This document shows, piece by piece, positions 63,964 to 64,000 of a DNA stretch of 64,000 nt. A program made the position numbers and the translations under genes. The stretch is from Leptodactylus fallax (Eukaryota > Chordata > Amphibia > Anura > Leptodactylidae). How positions within the stretch are numbered: position 1 is the stretch's first letter; each line of letters opens with the position of its first letter. The stretch covers positions 1,364,001 through 1,428,000 of the forward strand of contig CAMRHE010000355.1 of the NCBI GenBank assembly GCA_947044405.1, written 5' to 3'. The notes beneath the pieces are model-generated. The model made no database searches, had not been told where the DNA came from, and saw nothing but the letters and a program-made list of their open reading frames with translations.

Positions 63964-64000
63964 TAGGCTGTGTTTACGTAGCAGCCAAAAAACTCTGCAT

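Overview
The window looks like intergenic or intronic DNA from a vertebrate, most probably an anuran amphibian. It is AT-rich and I find no convincing host protein-coding exon, tRNA or rRNA gene. It is packed with the repeat mix expected in frog genomes: Tc1/mariner elements of several lineages, TTAA-flanked MITEs of the T2/Kolobok type, foldback MITEs, a Penelope-like retroelement (PLE), and 5'-truncated L1/Tx1 and L2 LINEs. The species call is inference from repeat content only.

Layout. 1-3.3 kb: a TTAA-flanked MITE in plain DNA. 3.3-5.5 kb: a near-perfect 2-kb palindrome made of two head-to-head PLE 3' ends. 5.5-7.1 kb: a Tc1 element with an open 340-aa transposase, inserted in the presumed target duplication of the palindrome. 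7.8-9.4 kb: a second full-length Tc1 whose transposase has lost its catalytic Glu. 12.6-16.2 kb: a cluster of MITEs and Tc1 relics, including a DD37E-spaced element nested in a MITE. 19-29 kb: a hAT-like MITE and many TTAA MITEs. 30.3-31.4 kb: a decayed Tc1. 33.1-34.7 kb: a Tc1 with an open 338-aa transposase of DD35E spacing. 36-40 kb: minisatellite and foldback MITEs. 41.0-45.7 kb: a nearly full-length PLE on the minus strand with two long overlapping reading frames, inside a duplicated C-rich minisatellite. 49.0-53.1 kb: a Tc1 split by a 2.5-kb L1/Tx1 insertion with a 15-bp target duplication. 55.5-56.4 kb: an L2 fragment. 58.6-61.1 kb: a Tc1-derived MITE and a decayed Tc1 nested in a MITE.

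How the parts work together. There is no host pathway here; the genes belong to selfish elements. Tc1 transposases (HTH DNA binding plus DDE nuclease) act on their own inverted repeats and can mobilise related non-autonomous copies. The PLE encodes an ORF1 protein of unknown function and a reverse transcriptase with a GIY-YIG-like C-terminus. The most interesting point is that PLE ORF2 has no early ATG, lies in the -1 frame relative to ORF1, overlaps it by about 260 nt, and has a U UUU UUA heptamer just inside the overlap, so a frameshifted ORF1-ORF2 fusion is plausible. The same PLE carries a hammerhead-ribozyme-shaped motif whose catalytic core departs from the consensus. Nesting gives relative ages: L1 after Tc1 at 49 kb, Tc1 after the palindrome at 5.5 kb, and Tc1 elements after MITEs at 14.4 and 59.3 kb.
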